Counted from the stretch's first letter, positions 31,185 through 40,052 are shown. The stretch: 46,949 bases of DNA from a virus (IMGVR_UViG_3300032753_000050:1-46949), one strand, 5' to 3'. The notes: a model not told the origin generated them from the letters alone. Program-made: numbers and translations.

Positions 31185-31593
31185 GATAGAGATCAGGGTC
31201 CGATCCTTTGTGATCATTGTGGTAACCCTGATTTTGGCCTTCATCGTTATGGCTCTTCTTTATTCGGTGACTTTTGTTAGTCAACCGATCAAGGCTATGG
31301 CTCCTATTGACCAAGCCTATACCAAGATGCTCAATGACATCGTTCTTCTAATCGTAGGTGGTATCGGTGGGATTCTGACCAAGGGCCTGACCAACGAAGC
31401 CACGAACATGATGAATGCGGCCAAGGCAAATAAAGATGCTTACGTGGCCCCTCCACCACCTCCGCCTGCACCAATCATTATGACGGCTCCAGCCCCAAAT
31501 TGGACTCCTCCACCTCCCCCAATGAGTCCTCCGACATTGGAAGCAGATCATGAGCGTGAAAGAATGGCACAAGCAAGAAAAGAAGCTATATGA
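31126..31593 (+). CDS. Holin-like membrane protein, 155 aa, TTG start
   Basis: The start is a TTG with GGAG seven bases before it; no ATG fits. Two hydrophobic segments stand at about 27-48 (RSFVIIVVTLILAFIVMALL) and 66-88 (NDIVLLIVGGIGGILTKGLT), with a charged N-terminus. The C-terminal third is Pro-rich (PPPPPPAPIIM) and basic-acidic. Two segments of this kind in the lysis module suggest a holin that permeabilises the inner membrane. The gene overlaps the Cys-rich gene upstream by 59 bases. Confidence 0.6.
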   Translation: MKELLLAFLNSPKERLNADEIEIRVRSFVIIVVTLILAFIVMALLYSVTFVSQPIKAMAPIDQAYTKMLNDIVLLIVGGIGGILTKGLTNEATNMMNAAKANKDAYVAPPPPPPAPIIMTAPAPNWTPPPPPMSPPTLEADHERERMAQARKEAI

Positions 31594-32171
31594 TCAGCTG
31601 GTTATCATGGTTCTTTGATGATTTGTTTTATTGGATAGCCGTCATTGCCTTGGTTGGTGGTGCAGTCGCTTATGTATTGAGCTATTTGGTGGGTTTTCTG
31701 CCAATGTTGAAGCCCCATGCCTTTGTAATGAAGGTTGTGGGATTGGCGTTAGTTATTTCAGGAGGTTACTATGTCTCAGATCATCACGGCTATGAAAGAC
31801 GGGTTGCAGAAGATAAAGCAGAAATTGACAGACTTAATACAGAAGCTCGTGCCAAAGAAGCCGAGCTAAGTCAAAAGATTGTACAAGCCAGTACAGCTCT
31901 TAGAAAGGCAAAAGATGACATTAAAGCAAAGCAGTCTAGCATTGATGCTAGGGTTGATACTGGCGAGTTGCGCCTCCCCTCCACCTGTAGTCTACAAGCC
32001 AGTTCAGGTTCCGCCGATGGAGATAAAACCGATGGAACCGACTCTACTCGACAGGCTATTAAAGATATTGTCGCAATCGCCTCAGACGGAGACAAAGCCA
32101 TTACCAAGCTCAACGCCTGTATTGCCCAGTACAACCAAGTGATGCAGACTGTCAATGAAGGTGTTAAATGA
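31590..32171 (+). CDS. Rz: Inner-membrane spanin Rz, 193 aa
   Basis: The N-terminus is hydrophobic with two segments (about 13-36 and 44-62). A periplasmic helical region with heptad-like charges follows (RRVAEDKAEIDRLNTEARAK). The C-terminal GELRLPSTCSL and LNACIAQYNQV match Rz-like spanins of podoviruses of Proteobacteria. It should pair with the nested Rz1 lipoprotein to join inner and outer membranes in the last step of lysis. The extra N-terminal membrane segment makes it longer than lambda Rz. Confidence 0.8.
   Translation: MISWLSWFFDDLFYWIAVIALVGGAVAYVLSYLVGFLPMLKPHAFVMKVVGLALVISGGYYVSDHHGYERRVAEDKAEIDRLNTEARAKEAELSQKIVQASTALRKAKDDIKAKQSSIDARVDTGELRLPSTCSLQASSGSADGDKTDGTDSTRQAIKDIVAIASDGDKAITKLNACIAQYNQVMQTVNEGVK
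31915..32142 (+). CDS. Rz1: Outer-membrane spanin lipoprotein Rz1, nested in Rz, 75 aa
   Basis: Within the Rz gene, in another frame, a start at 31915 with AAAGG upstream encodes MTLKQSSLALMLGLILASC followed by a Pro-rich tail (PPPVVYKPVQVPP). The lipobox LASC places the lipidated cysteine at residue 19. Short Pro-rich lipoproteins fully embedded in Rz are the diagnostic arrangement of two-component spanins, so both genes are supported. An in-frame ATG 12 codons earlier would not give a good signal peptide. Confidence 0.85.
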   Translation: MTLKQSSLALMLGLILASCASPPPVVYKPVQVPPMEIKPMEPTLLDRLLKILSQSPQTETKPLPSSTPVLPSTTK

Positions 32172-32761
32172 TTACAGCAGAGAAACTTCATGCTTTAGAC
32201 ATTGGTCCTCAATGGGTAGAACCTCTTAATGCAACCATCCAAAAGTTTAGCATTTTTACCGTTAAAGAGCAGGCAGCTTTTATCGGACAGCTTTCACACG
32301 AGTGCAACCACTTCAAAGTCCTTTCAGAAAATCTTAACTATAGAGCAGAAACCCTTCAAGCTCTATTCCATACCCACTTTAAAACAGACGAATACGCCCT
32401 TTTTGCCCACAAACCAGAAAAAATTGCCAATAGAATCTACGCCAATAGAGGCGGAAACAGGAATGAAGCCAGCGGAGATGGATGGCTCTACAGAGGCAGA
32501 GGCTGTATCCAGCTTACTCTGCACGACAACTATTGGCATTGTGGGCAAGCCTTGGGTCAGGATTTTGTAAGAAACCCAGATTTAGTGTCAACCCCAATGT
32601 GGGCAGTTATGAGTGCAGGGTGGTTTTGGACAACACATGGTTGTAATAGATTGGCTGAAGCCGATGATCAAACTGGGCTTTGTAAGGTTGTCAATGGAGG
32701 GTTAATAGGTCTTGAAGATAGAAAACAATTGACAAACAAAGCTTTTGCCATTCTATCATAA
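32168..32761 (+). CDS. Endolysin, GH19 chitinase-like muramidase, 197 aa
   Basis: The protein shows the GH19 pattern of phage endolysins. FIGQLSHECNHF (about 38-49) has the catalytic Glu45, and ENLNYRAETLQALF follows. RIYANRGGNRNEASGDGWLY and RGRGCIQLTLHDNY form the substrate groove, and AGWFWTTHGCNRLAE, KVVNGGLIGLEDR complete the domain. No signal peptide is visible, so release through a holin is expected. Its start overlaps the Rz stop (ATGA). It should cleave the sugar backbone of peptidoglycan. Confidence 0.92.
   Translation: MITAEKLHALDIGPQWVEPLNATIQKFSIFTVKEQAAFIGQLSHECNHFKVLSENLNYRAETLQALFHTHFKTDEYALFAHKPEKIANRIYANRGGNRNEASGDGWLYRGRGCIQLTLHDNYWHCGQALGQDFVRNPDLVSTPMWAVMSAGWFWTTHGCNRLAEADDQTGLCKVVNGGLIGLEDRKQLTNKAFAILS
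32729..32759 (+). promoter_or_regulatory. Candidate promoter at the end of the endolysin gene
   Basis: A perfect TTGACA (32729-32734) is followed after 19 bases by TATCAT (32754-32759). A second TATAAT stands at 32768-32773, which is too far from that -35. This could start the tail-gene block at 32800. Confidence 0.35.
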
Positions 32762-32799
32762 TCCATTTATAATCATCTCATTAGCAATCAGGGATAATC

Positions 32800-33432
32800 A
32801 TGACCGCTTCATTTGCTCTGACATATGACAATCTGACCACTACAGTACTTCAGTACTTAGAAAGAAGTGATGCGGCAACGATAGCTCAGATTCCTACATT
32901 CATTACTCTGTGTGAATTTGAAATTGCACAGCAGATCAAGACATTAGGGCAACAGCAAGTTGTTCAATCAACAATGCAGGCAGGCAATGCTGTAATTGCC
33001 AAGCCTGCTAGATGGAGAAAAACCGTTTCGTTTAACTTAACAAACGGTACAACCATCCAACCGGTATTTTTACGAAAATATGAGTATATTAGATCTTACG
33101 CATCAAGCGCGACATCTCAGTCAACACCGCTATATTATGGCGATTATGACTATCAACACTGGATTGTGGCTCCTACGCCTGATCAAGCTTATTCATTCGA
33201 AGTTCTATACTACGAGCGCATACAGCCTTTGGCTTCTGACAATCAGACTAATTGGCTGACACAAAATGCACCTAATGCCATGCTATATGGCACATTGTTG
33301 CAAGCTATGCCTTTCTTAAAGAATGATCAGCGACAAATATTTCAAGAGAAATATAAAGAAGCAATGGATGCATTAAAAGCAGAAGACTTGCTTCGATTGG
33401 GTGATCGTCAAACTATTGCACAGGATTCTTAA
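32800..33432 (+). CDS. Adaptor / tail-tube-A-like neck protein, 210 aa
   Basis: The protein (MTASFALTYDNLTTTVLQYL, then IAQIPTFITLCEFEIAQQIK) matches the helical start of the phage adaptor family, related in concept to T7 gp11. The middle (KPARWRKTVSFNL, then PLYYGDYDYQHWIVAP) is beta-rich. The C-terminus ends in a helix. It should form a ring below the portal that receives the hub and fibres. It is a second adaptor-like protein, separate from the one at 24149-25207. Confidence 0.65.
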   Translation: MTASFALTYDNLTTTVLQYLERSDAATIAQIPTFITLCEFEIAQQIKTLGQQQVVQSTMQAGNAVIAKPARWRKTVSFNLTNGTTIQPVFLRKYEYIRSYASSATSQSTPLYYGDYDYQHWIVAPTPDQAYSFEVLYYERIQPLASDNQTNWLTQNAPNAMLYGTLLQAMPFLKNDQRQIFQEKYKEAMDALKAEDLLRLGDRQTIAQDS

Positions 33433-33434
33433 TC

Positions 33435-34664
33435 ATGACAGCATATACCAATCCATTCTCTGGTCAAACAATTCAACCATCATCGGTTGGTTATGAATCA
33501 CTGACCATTACAGCTAATACATCTTTATCATGGTCGGTCAATGGACTAGGCGGTAATGTTCCAACAGCAGCATCAATAATGAATGTATCTGCTACGACCA
33601 ATGGTCTAGCTCTTTTGATGCCACCTGCATATCAAGTTTCAAACGGTCAAGATGTTTTAATCAATAATGTAGGTTCATACCCATTTACTGTTTTAACAAA
33701 TGACGGATTGACAACAATTGCATCTGTAGCTAGTGGTGCAGTTGAGTATATTTATCTAACTGATAACACAACAAATAACGGCACATGGGCGGCATTTACA
33801 TTTGGCACAGGCACATCAGCAGCAAATGCTGGAACACTTGCCGGTGCCGGTCTAACTGCTATTGGTAATACGCTTAATCAGTCATACAACCCAGTTGCAT
33901 ATTACTCAAGCGTACAATTAGCCGCATCGGCAAGAGCAACATTTGCACTATGGTCAAGTGGGGTAGGAACACTAACACTCCCCTCATCAAGCACAGTAGG
34001 CGCAAATTGGTTTGTCAATATTAGAAATAATGGCACAGGTGTTTTAACTGTTGCACCGTCAGGTGGCGATCTAATTGACGGTAATTCTAATAAGCAGTTA
34101 CAGTTAACAGAATCTGCTCAGTTTGTATCAACAGGAAGTGGTTGGAACACATTTGCATATGGTAGGTCCAATACTTTTGCATATACTTTACTGTCATTAG
34201 GCGTTACAGGTGGAACATTAACATTAACATCTGCACAAGCGTCAAACCAAATTCAAGAGTATACAGGCACACTTACAAGTAATCAAGTAATCATTGTCCC
34301 ACAAACAGTGCAGTTATATTTTATTACTAACTTGTGCACTAATGGCTCATATACATTTACTGTTAAGACATCGGCAAGTGGTGGTGCATCAGTCACGATG
34401 ACATCTAATTCATCACTTGTCTTAGCTTGTGATGGAACGAATGTGTTTAATGCGGCATCAGGTGCAAGCAACACATTTGCAAGCTTAATACTTGGTAATG
34501 GATCAGCAGCAGCCCCTTCACTTAATTTTGTGGGTGATAGTACAACTGGTTTATATTTACCTACTACAGGCACATTTGGGATTGCTGCAGGTGGCGTATC
34601 AGTTGCACAGTTTAATAGCTCTCAAGCATACTTTCCATATGGCATTCAAGGAGGTCAATTTTGA
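33435..34664 (+). CDS. Fibre-like virion protein, 409 aa
   Basis: The start NPFSGQTIQPSSVGYESLTI is a recognisable podovirus fibre N-terminus. The segments LINNVGSYPFTVLTNDG and YIYLTDNTTNNGTWAAFTFG recur in such fibres. The shaft is Thr/Gly/Ser-rich. The end has SLNFVGDSTTGLYLPTTGTF, a common phage fibre terminal motif. It is probably attached to the adaptor or hub and used in host contact. It is the third fibre-like protein, encoded away from the other two. Confidence 0.7.
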   Translation: MTAYTNPFSGQTIQPSSVGYESLTITANTSLSWSVNGLGGNVPTAASIMNVSATTNGLALLMPPAYQVSNGQDVLINNVGSYPFTVLTNDGLTTIASVASGAVEYIYLTDNTTNNGTWAAFTFGTGTSAANAGTLAGAGLTAIGNTLNQSYNPVAYYSSVQLAASARATFALWSSGVGTLTLPSSSTVGANWFVNIRNNGTGVLTVAPSGGDLIDGNSNKQLQLTESAQFVSTGSGWNTFAYGRSNTFAYTLLSLGVTGGTLTLTSAQASNQIQEYTGTLTSNQVIIVPQTVQLYFITNLCTNGSYTFTVKTSASGGASVTMTSNSSLVLACDGTNVFNAASGASNTFASLILGNGSAAAPSLNFVGDSTTGLYLPTTGTFGIAAGGVSVAQFNSSQAYFPYGIQGGQF

Positions 34665-36646
34665 CAGCCAAAGTCATATCATTACAAGGCATCATTCCCG
34701 GAATTCAGCGGGATGGAACACTATTTAACTCAGTCCGCTATGTAGATGGTCAATGGGTTAGATTCCAACGTGGTAAACCTCGTAAGATTGGCGGTTATAA
34801 CGGTATTTTCTTGAACTCACCTGCTATTGCTCGTGGAATGATTATGCAATCATCCACAGGCACAAACTATTTGTATGCAGGCACAAATAATGGTGTGTAT
34901 GGGTGGCAAACATCAACTACGGCAGGCACAGGATCAGGTCCTGTACCTATTACATTGTCATCTGACTTCTCATTTAACATCAACAATCTTTGGCAATTTG
35001 ACATTGCTTATGATGCTTATGGCTCAGGTGCTTTAACTGTCTATGGACATCCTGGTCAGAATCTTGCAAACATTGACAATACTGTTAACACACCGGTCTT
35101 AAGAGGATCATTCCCTTACGGCTCAATGAGCAAAGTGGGTGTGTTTACGGCTACTGGTAATTTGTCAGGCACTACTATCACTATTGCAAGCACAAATTAT
35201 TTAATTGGTGTAGGTCAAACAGTATCAGGAACAGGCATTACTGCAGGCACAACAGTAACTGCAGTAACTGTAGTTACTTCACCTTCACCACAAACTACAG
35301 TCACTGTATCAGCAAGTATGACCACACAAACAGGCGTGACTGTTACATTTGACAATAACATTGCTGTTTCCGGTGGTTGTTGCATGATTTTTCCATACCT
35401 TTTTGTGTATGGAAATAATGGGTTAATTCAAAACAACTCTGCTGGTAACACCAATAACTGGGTTGGAGCTGATGCCAATGCAACAAACGTCTCATCCACA
35501 AAAGTTGTTAAAGGATTACCGCTTCGTGGAGGTACAACTTCACCTGCAGGCTTGTTTTGGTCATTGGATCAGCTAACTCGTGTTACTTATGCGCCACAGA
35601 CTATTGGCACATCAACGATTTATTGGCGCTATGACATTATTTCTAGCCAAACTTCGATTATGTCTAGCTCTAGTGTAATTGAGTATGATGGAATTTATTA
35701 TTGGGTTGGTGTGGATAGATTCTTATACTACAATGGTGTAGTTCAAGAAATTCCAAATGATACTAATCAAAACTATTTCTTTGATAACATCAACTATGCA
35801 TATAGACAAAAAGTCTTTGCTACAAAGATACCTCGTTGGGGCGAGATCTGGTGGTTTTATCCAAGAGGTAGTTCAACCGAGTGTAATGATGCTATCATTT
35901 ACAATGTTCGAGAAAATGTCTGGTACGATGCCGGTCAAGCACTAGGGGCTAATCGGTCGGCAGGTGTCTTCTCTGAAGTGTTTACAAAGCCTATTTGGGC
36001 TGATAACACACCTATTACAGCATGCTCATTTAATGCATCCATTAGCACCTCAGGAGTGCTAAATGTGCTTTCAGTGACATCAGGTCAAATCGGAATAGGC
36101 CAATTTGTGTATGGTAATGGTGTAGGTAGTAATGTGTACATTACTGCTTTCTTGTCCGGTACAGGTGGTACTGGAACATATCAGTTAAGTACAACTTATG
36201 CATCGGCCATTACAAGTGAAGGTATGACTACGAATGTTTACACATTGTGGGAACATGAAGTAGGCTCTGATCAAACTTATTTAACTACTGTAGATGCTAT
36301 CAATTCTTACTTTGAAACTAATAGTATTGGTTGGGTATCTGGTGGACCAGGTAGTCCTCAGCTTGTAGGTGATAACAAATGGATTCGTGTGGAAAGGATT
36401 GAGCCTGATTTTGTTCAATCCGGCACAATGAATATTTATGTCACAGGTAAAGGCTATGCCGATGATAATGATGTAACTACCGGACCTTATACCTTTGACC
36501 CAACTACATTAAAAGTGGATATGAGAGAGCAACGTCGTGAAATGAGAATTCGTTTCCAAAGCAATACGTTTAATGGTAATTATCAGATGGGTAATATATT
36601 ATTAAGCGCAGACTTTGGTGATGAGAGAGGTACAGGCAACCCATGA
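34661..36646 (+). CDS. Tail hub / DNA-stabilisation protein, P22 gp10-like, 661 aa, TTG start
   Basis: The start is TTG at 34661 with a perfect AAGGAGG seven bases upstream, and its TTGA overlaps the preceding stop. LQGIIPGIQRDGTLFNSVRY, then VDGQWVRFQRGKPRKIGGYN, is the typical start of P22 gp10-like hub (packaged DNA stabilisation) proteins. Residues about 161-232 and 454-525 are two similar inserted beta domains with Gly/Thr-rich turns (VGQTVSGTGITAGTTVTAV and IGQFVYGNGVGSNVYITAF). The hub forms the tail tip ring that receives the adaptor and plugs the channel. Confidence 0.75.
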   Translation: MTAKVISLQGIIPGIQRDGTLFNSVRYVDGQWVRFQRGKPRKIGGYNGIFLNSPAIARGMIMQSSTGTNYLYAGTNNGVYGWQTSTTAGTGSGPVPITLSSDFSFNINNLWQFDIAYDAYGSGALTVYGHPGQNLANIDNTVNTPVLRGSFPYGSMSKVGVFTATGNLSGTTITIASTNYLIGVGQTVSGTGITAGTTVTAVTVVTSPSPQTTVTVSASMTTQTGVTVTFDNNIAVSGGCCMIFPYLFVYGNNGLIQNNSAGNTNNWVGADANATNVSSTKVVKGLPLRGGTTSPAGLFWSLDQLTRVTYAPQTIGTSTIYWRYDIISSQTSIMSSSSVIEYDGIYYWVGVDRFLYYNGVVQEIPNDTNQNYFFDNINYAYRQKVFATKIPRWGEIWWFYPRGSSTECNDAIIYNVRENVWYDAGQALGANRSAGVFSEVFTKPIWADNTPITACSFNASISTSGVLNVLSVTSGQIGIGQFVYGNGVGSNVYITAFLSGTGGTGTYQLSTTYASAITSEGMTTNVYTLWEHEVGSDQTYLTTVDAINSYFETNSIGWVSGGPGSPQLVGDNKWIRVERIEPDFVQSGTMNIYVTGKGYADDNDVTTGPYTFDPTTLKVDMREQRREMRIRFQSNTFNGNYQMGNILLSADFGDERGTGNP

Positions 36647-36879
36647 TAGTCTATGACCCTAGAAACATGACTTGGAATTATTGGTGTGCTCTAATGGCTG
36701 AATTATTTGCATCAAATCAGCTAGGGACTGTGCCTGAAGAGAGATGGCGTGACTGGGCTTCTGGTATGCAAGGTATTGGATACTTTGTAGAATCAGGCGT
36801 GCCTGACCATAAACAGTTTGCCACTTGGCAAGACTGGGCACAAAACTTAGTTGGCATTATGAGGATTACACCACAATGA
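36643..36879 (+). CDS. Conserved small phage protein, 78 aa
   Basis: The pattern YDPRNMTWNYWCALMAELFA, then VPEERWRDWASGMQGIGYFV and WQDWAQNLVGIM, is a widespread short phage family found next to hub genes. It is rich in Trp. The start overlaps the hub stop (ATGA) and its own stop overlaps the next start in the same way. Function is unknown; translational coupling suggests it belongs to the tail. Confidence 0.8.
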   Translation: MIVYDPRNMTWNYWCALMAELFASNQLGTVPEERWRDWASGMQGIGYFVESGVPDHKQFATWQDWAQNLVGIMRITPQ

Positions 36880-39800
36880 CCACTACAGCAAATGCTTTGC
36901 CAAGTACAGATGCATTAAATGCAATTACTGCGGCTTACCAGTCTGGGTTGTCTTCAGGCGACATGAGTGCAGTTAATCAGCTGATTCAACAAAATCAATT
37001 TACATCTTCTCAACTTTCTCAGACAAATCCAACATTTGATCAGTCTGTTTTAGCAGGGCAAGGTGTTCAGCTGTATGCACCTCCGTCTAATGTTACTGCA
37101 GCAACTACTGGCTCATTGCCCACATCAAATGCTAACACTGGAGCATCGACCACTAACACCGGTGCTGCTGCAAATACAGCTTCTACAAGTACTGGGGCAT
37201 TGCCTAATACAACTGCTTCAACACCTTCGATCACTGATTTACTGAGCCAATACAACTCACAGACTCAACAAGGCATTAAGAATGCTGGTCTTGATACTGT
37301 AATGCAGCAAGTTAATTCAGGCGTGAATGCCAATGACTTGCTTAATTCTGGTTTGCAGATCTATCAAGCCGGGACATATAAAGATGCATCTGGTAATACG
37401 GTTACACCAGCATCCAATACATATGTTGTCAGTAGCCCTGATGGTTCAGGTGGTGCACTAAACTATTTCTTTCAAGTTGATCCAACAACAGGCAAAACAG
37501 TTGCTATTAACAACCCCGGACAAAATTTAACATACACACCAGGATCATCTGGTGGGTTTTTAAACAATGTTGTATCCGATTTTGGTTCTGCCATTAACTC
37601 ATTGGGGCCTATTGGCAAGATTGCAACTGTAGTAGCTGTTAATGCACTACTTCCTGGTGCAGGTGATCTAGGCGCGGCTCTTACTGGTGCCGATGCTGCA
37701 TCATCAACTGCATTAACTGTTGGCGGTGCGGCTCTTGGTGCTGCCAACGGCGGTACTCTTGCGGCTCTTAATGGTCAAAACATTGAGCAAGGTATTCTTA
37801 CAGGCGCTTTATCAGGCGGTGTTGGTGCAAATGCTTCAAGCTTAGCTACAAATGTGATCGGTAAAGACAATCTAACATCGATTGCAAATTCTTTAGGCGG
37901 TACATTTACACCTACTCAAGTGTCACAGATTGTAGGTAGCGCTTTTACAAAATCACTTGTATCAGCTGCAGCATCAGGCGATACATCAAATGTCCTTAGC
38001 ACTTTTGCATCGAACTTAGTGACATCAGGGCTAGGCACTACAGCATCAAATCAGATATACGACGCATTTGATGGTCAGCTCAACAGTAAAACTTTAGATT
38101 CACTTGCAAAAGCAGTAGGCAATGCTACAAGTGCTACAACAGCTGCAGCTGTGTCATCAGGTGGTAATCCAAATGCGATTGCAACTGCATTACTAACATC
38201 AGCTTCTACATCACTTGGAAATTATCTAGGTAGTTCAACCGCAAGTGCTGTTAAATCTGCAATACCATCAAACACAGGTGCAGGGGCAACTAAAGTTTCT
38301 GACACAGGCGCATCAACATCTGGTTCAGTTACGAATATAACAACAGACCCAGGGTCATATTCAGATGCTGCACCAGGGACAATGACCACAATGTCAAATG
38401 GTGAGCCTGGAATTGTATTGGACAGCGGTAAGATTGCATCTTTGGTAGACTATAGAAATGCAGTGGCTTCTGGTCAACCATTTTCAATTGACGGAATGAT
38501 GCAAACAGGGTCTAATGCAACCAGTTTGCTTAAAAATGCAGTTTCATCACCTTCAACAACACCTGTTGATGTGAGTGGGACAGGTGCAGTTGTGAATGCT
38601 GAAAATGCATCAAAACTAGGTTTTGATACTTCACAGCTGCCTGATGGTTATCAGTTAGTTGATGCAGCAACTAGCGATGCTTATTATGCAGCGTATGGGC
38701 ATAACCCACCAGTCACGCCATTACCTGATGGCACATATGTGACGATGTTGCCAACTTCAGAAATTCAAGATTTAAATCCATCTGTAACAACGACCACTCA
38801 AACTGGTGGGGTAAGCAACTCAACAAACCCAGTAACGACAACAGCAGATGACTCAACAAACCCAGTAACGACAACAGATGACTTAACAAAAGCAAATCAG
38901 TATGATGCAAATGGAAATTTAATACCTGCTAATACTACAGCATCTGGAAATGTCCCAAACACATCTCTTCAGACAGTAAATGTGACTGGAAAACAAGGGT
39001 CGTCTGATGTAACTTTTCAGCCCGTTACTGTTACTGGAAAGAATGACAATACAGATAATACAACTACGCTTAATCCTGTCACTGTTGTAGGAAAGAACGA
39101 CAATACAGATAATACAACTACGCTTAATCCTGTCACTGTTGTAGGAAAGAATGACAATACAGACACTAATGTGTCTCCTGTAGAACTTAACCCTGTTACA
39201 GTTGTTTCGCCAAGATCTATTGACCCAGAACCTCCTGTAGTTCAGCCACCCCCACCCTCACCTCCTCCAGTTAAACAGCCAACACTACCTGTTGTACCTG
39301 GAACAACAATTACATCGCCTAGTACTAAAACAGCAACAACTACTACAACGCCATCTGTTTCTCAAACAAGCTCATCTACTACGACAGGCGCATTACCTGC
39401 AAATTTAATCGGAACTATGCTGGCATCAACAGCCCCAGCTGAAAGAGCAAAACTTATGCAAGATCTAAAACAAATCTACCCTGAACTAGCACATCTCGAC
39501 CCTAAGATCTTAAGTCTTTTAAGCGGTGAAGTATCAGGCAAGCAAGCTGAAAGCTTAATGCAAAGTGGTGTGAACATGCTTCAAGCCCCTGCAGCTTCTG
39601 GCAGTGTTCCATTATCGCCTATTTCGGGGTCATCCGGTCAGACAGGTTTGACACCATCTACCATGACAAGCCCTTTGATGCAAGGTAACTACAATGCTCT
39701 GTCATCAGCCGGATTACAGCTAATGGCAGGACAGCAAGGTGCTTTACCTTCATTTAAGAAGGGTGGTACAGTTGAGCATATACCGCAATTTGTTACTGGT

Positions 39801-40052
39801 GCAACAGGTCATTATGTAAAAGGAGAAGGTGATGGGCAATCTGATGATATTCCTGCCATGCTTGCTGATGGTGAGTATGTATTTGATGCTGACACTGTGG
39901 CAGCTTTAGGCAATGGCTCATCCGATGCAGGAGCTGAAGTCTTAGATAAGCTACGTGAAGCCATAAGAAAGCATAAGCGTTCTGCCCCTCCTGATAAAAT
40001 CCCGCCTAAGGCAAAATCACCATTAGAATATTTGAAAGGTGTTAAACTATGA
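36876..40052 (+). CDS. Large low-complexity virion protein with KKGG C-terminal domain, 1058 aa
   Basis: I place the start at 36876 (MTTTANALPSTDALNAITAA), which overlaps the preceding stop as ATGA. An upstream ATG at 36825 would add 17 residues and overlap the previous gene. The protein is Ser/Thr/Ala/Gly-rich, with a hydrophobic Ala/Gly zone at about 250-330 and tandem repeats of NPVTVVGKNDNTDNTTTL at about 724-775. The C-terminal domain holds FKKGGTVEHIPQFVTGATGH, then GEGDGQSDDIPAMLADGEYV and KIPPKAKSPLEYLKG, a conserved phage domain. By position it may be an internal or ejection protein. The exact role is unknown. Confidence 0.7.
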   Translation: MTTTANALPSTDALNAITAAYQSGLSSGDMSAVNQLIQQNQFTSSQLSQTNPTFDQSVLAGQGVQLYAPPSNVTAATTGSLPTSNANTGASTTNTGAAANTASTSTGALPNTTASTPSITDLLSQYNSQTQQGIKNAGLDTVMQQVNSGVNANDLLNSGLQIYQAGTYKDASGNTVTPASNTYVVSSPDGSGGALNYFFQVDPTTGKTVAINNPGQNLTYTPGSSGGFLNNVVSDFGSAINSLGPIGKIATVVAVNALLPGAGDLGAALTGADAASSTALTVGGAALGAANGGTLAALNGQNIEQGILTGALSGGVGANASSLATNVIGKDNLTSIANSLGGTFTPTQVSQIVGSAFTKSLVSAAASGDTSNVLSTFASNLVTSGLGTTASNQIYDAFDGQLNSKTLDSLAKAVGNATSATTAAAVSSGGNPNAIATALLTSASTSLGNYLGSSTASAVKSAIPSNTGAGATKVSDTGASTSGSVTNITTDPGSYSDAAPGTMTTMSNGEPGIVLDSGKIASLVDYRNAVASGQPFSIDGMMQTGSNATSLLKNAVSSPSTTPVDVSGTGAVVNAENASKLGFDTSQLPDGYQLVDAATSDAYYAAYGHNPPVTPLPDGTYVTMLPTSEIQDLNPSVTTTTQTGGVSNSTNPVTTTADDSTNPVTTTDDLTKANQYDANGNLIPANTTASGNVPNTSLQTVNVTGKQGSSDVTFQPVTVTGKNDNTDNTTTLNPVTVVGKNDNTDNTTTLNPVTVVGKNDNTDTNVSPVELNPVTVVSPRSIDPEPPVVQPPPPSPPPVKQPTLPVVPGTTITSPSTKTATTTTTPSVSQTSSSTTTGALPANLIGTMLASTAPAERAKLMQDLKQIYPELAHLDPKILSLLSGEVSGKQAESLMQSGVNMLQAPAASGSVPLSPISGSSGQTGLTPSTMTSPLMQGNYNALSSAGLQLMAGQQGALPSFKKGGTVEHIPQFVTGATGHYVKGEGDGQSDDIPAMLADGEYVFDADTVAALGNGSSDAGAEVLDKLREAIRKHKRSAPPDKIPPKAKSPLEYLKGVKL
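38818..38877 (+). repeat. Two 27-bp repeats, 33-bp period
   Basis: Identical 27-base units at 38818-38844 and 38851-38877 encode two STNPVTTT phrases. They lie in the low-complexity part of the 1058-aa protein. Confidence 0.8.
39045..39165 (+). repeat. 54-bp tandem repeat, two full copies and a partial
   Basis: Units at 39045-39098 and 39099-39152, differing by a single base, are followed by about 13 bases of a third. They encode the NPVTVVGKNDNTDNTTTL repeats. Near identity points to recent slippage or recombination. Confidence 0.85.

Noticed and set aside
39045-39165. The 54-base tandem repeats as a possible CRISPR-like array
   Set aside because: There are no unique spacers, the repeats are contiguous, and they are in frame within a coding sequence.
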